From positions 1 to 64,000 of the forward strand of contig JAFCMP010000178.1 of assembly GCA_017506865.1 (NCBI GenBank): DNA of 64,000 nt, in the 5' to 3' direction. The notes below the pieces were generated by a model. The model ran no database searches. It had not been told where the DNA came from and worked only from the letters and a program-made list of their open reading frames with translations. Origin of the DNA: Tribonema minus. Its lineage: Eukaryota > Sar > Xanthophyceae > Tribonematales > Tribonemataceae. The position numbers and the translations under genes are program-made. Shown in pieces: positions 63,501 to 64,000 of this stretch (positions are counted from its first letter, which is position 1; every line of letters begins with the position of its first letter).

Positions 63501-63980
63501 TCCGATTGTGGATTCCAGCTGCTAGCACTGGAGTAGTGTTAAGCAATAACTGTGCAGTGCTGTTTATGTTGAGAAGGCGCACTATGGCAGGTAGAAGCAC
63601 ACGAGATGTTGCCACATGAAGCTCACCTCGCTTTCAATTGTGGATTCCAGCTGCTAGCACTGGAGTAGTATTAAGCAATAACTGTGCAGTGCTGATTATG
63701 TTGAGAAGGTGCACTATGGCAGGTAGGAGCACATGAGATGTTGCCACATGAAGCTCACCTCGCTTTCGATTGTGGACTCTTCAAAGTCGAAAGTCTCGCC
63801 CACCGGGCGTGTTGGTACCGCCAGTGCCTTGATCCTTGCCTCTTCTGCCATGGCCACCTCCATGTTCTCAGGAGTACAGCTAGGCACTAGAGTGGTGAAG
63901 TGTGTCTGCGCTCTCCCATACACGTGCTTGCTGGCACGAGCCGCCAGGTTTTTGCCCACGATGTCGTTCAACATGGCCGC
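57517..63980 (-). CDS. Gene B: long spliced tyrosine-recombinase-like protein (5' end outside window)
   Basis: Four exons are visible and all join in phase: 63980-63759 (acceptor CTTGCAG, so the gene starts beyond the window), 63146-62455, 61388-59603 and 58755-57517. They give 1312 residues plus stop. The N-terminal 300 residues are unrecognised (FSQYRIFFAKDDRWHIGN, GVFVDTNGQHFVVRYGD). Then come an Ala/Pro-rich linker, an acidic stretch (EEMQEESAGGEEGG..., about 450-510) and a long middle domain. The part shared with A is LELLTHLLAYMEKPVRQQDVW (Arg875), KGKGR..IPLPKELTRMF (candidate Lys and beta strand), YSIR (Arg1011), KDIH (His1046) and THYNQ (Tyr1056). The spacing Arg-His is 35 and His-Tyr 10, the same as in A. 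HxxR has Tyr instead of His. The tail is Gly/Ser, Ala/Gln and Pro/Met-Gln rich and ends GLYFTGLEHMG. Likely DNA breakage-rejoining or a derived DNA-binding role. Confidence 0.6.
58756..59602. repeat. Intron of gene B made of two tandem copies of about 400 bp
   Basis: Copy 1 (about 58752-59160) and copy 2 (about 59161-59550) share landmarks in order: ATGGT.TTGG.AGAGGC.CAC, GCAGACA.CA, GAGCTCAGACA.CAAAGCCA, TTTGCTCTGTGCTCAGTAC-like, CTGATGTGTCA, GTCAT.ATGTCA, CATATGCCATACCTAC-like and GCAAGT.CTTTG. The exon-proximal start of the last exon is part of the duplicated unit. Confidence 0.75.
61500..62440 (-). repeat. 218-bp repeat array 5 in an intron of gene B
   Basis: About four units, reversed like array 4: GAAAACCTGGTGAGCGTCGTACC, GACCCCATTTAGGGTCAGCCTC, TTTTTCCGACAGGACCAGACTCAGG and CTTAGCCTGATCTCACCTACAC-type blocks. 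It fills almost the whole 62454-61389 intron. Confidence 0.88.
63240..63766. repeat. 131-bp tandem repeat that duplicates a splice donor, four copies
   Basis: CCAGCTGCTAGCACTGGAGTA recurs at about 63251, 63383, 63515 and 63646. Each unit ends with the minus-strand sequence CGAAAGCGAG|GTGAGC, the end of the first visible exon of gene B plus its 5' splice site. So four nearly identical donors lie in a row (about 63363, 63496, 63627 and 63759). Confidence 0.85.
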
Positions 63981-64000
63981 CTGCAAGTGACGGGTATGCA

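Noticed and set aside
1-64000. tRNA or rRNA genes
   Set aside because: No convincing tRNA B-box/A-box pair with a cloverleaf and no rRNA-like stretch was seen by eye; absence is not proven without a covariance-model scan.

Overview
The window looks like nuclear DNA of a eukaryotic green alga (chlorophyte-like). It has spliceosomal introns with GT-AG and two probable GC-AG boundaries, AATAAA signals, CAG/CTG-rich low-complexity stretches, and algal-style LINE and Copia retrotransposons. The species is not identifiable by eye. All calls come from reading the sequence; no searches were run.

Layout. (1) 1-9.3 kb: a near-complete LINE with one very long open frame. It has an N-terminal proline repeat, Cys-rich fingers, an OTU-like cysteine protease, a reverse transcriptase and a C-terminal CCHC plus restriction-like endonuclease. 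Four 5'-truncated or degenerate relatives lie at 15.5, 21.7-22.6, 35.85 and 36.3-36.85 kb. (2) 9.48-14.7 kb: an intact, very young Copia element whose LTRs differ at one base. It sits inside a 125-codon open frame that becomes continuous when the element and one CAAC copy are removed. (3) 14.8-28.3 kb: the C-terminal part of a multi-exon gene that resembles KAP-family P-loop NTPases, with introns full of repeats and LINE debris. (4) 28.3-37.5 kb: repeat-rich DNA around one minus-strand zinc-finger gene (B-box-like plus U1-like finger). (5) 37.6-51 kb: a compact, mostly intronless block. It encodes a CoiA-like nuclease with zinc ribbons, a protein resembling a family I recall from giant viruses, a possible PD-(D/E)XK protein, a class 3 lipase, a kelch protein, a protein with ten 33-residue repeats, and a protein with an LPGKAAR/GGD-type domain. 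(6) 51.3-64 kb: two spliced paralogues (A and B) plus a broken third copy (C). Their C-terminal halves carry an R...R...H...Y layout like tyrosine recombinases, followed by P/Q-rich tails. A is divergent from a BTB-like gene with an apparent frameshift.

A roughly 218-bp repeat occurs as arrays at 36.9, 39.6, 49.1, 55.6 and 61.5 kb. It brackets or interrupts regions 5-6 and reverses orientation between 49.7 and 55.6 kb.

Interpretation. Regions 1-4 look like ordinary algal chromosome battered by retroelements. Regions 5-6 look like an accessory island, plausibly an endogenised giant-virus segment or a mobile assemblage. The recombinase-like family shares a splice-site position, spacing of the putative catalytic residues and a 3' non-coding block, and is the best candidate for an undescribed element. 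No viral hallmark gene (capsid, polymerase B, packaging ATPase) is seen, so viral origin is inference.
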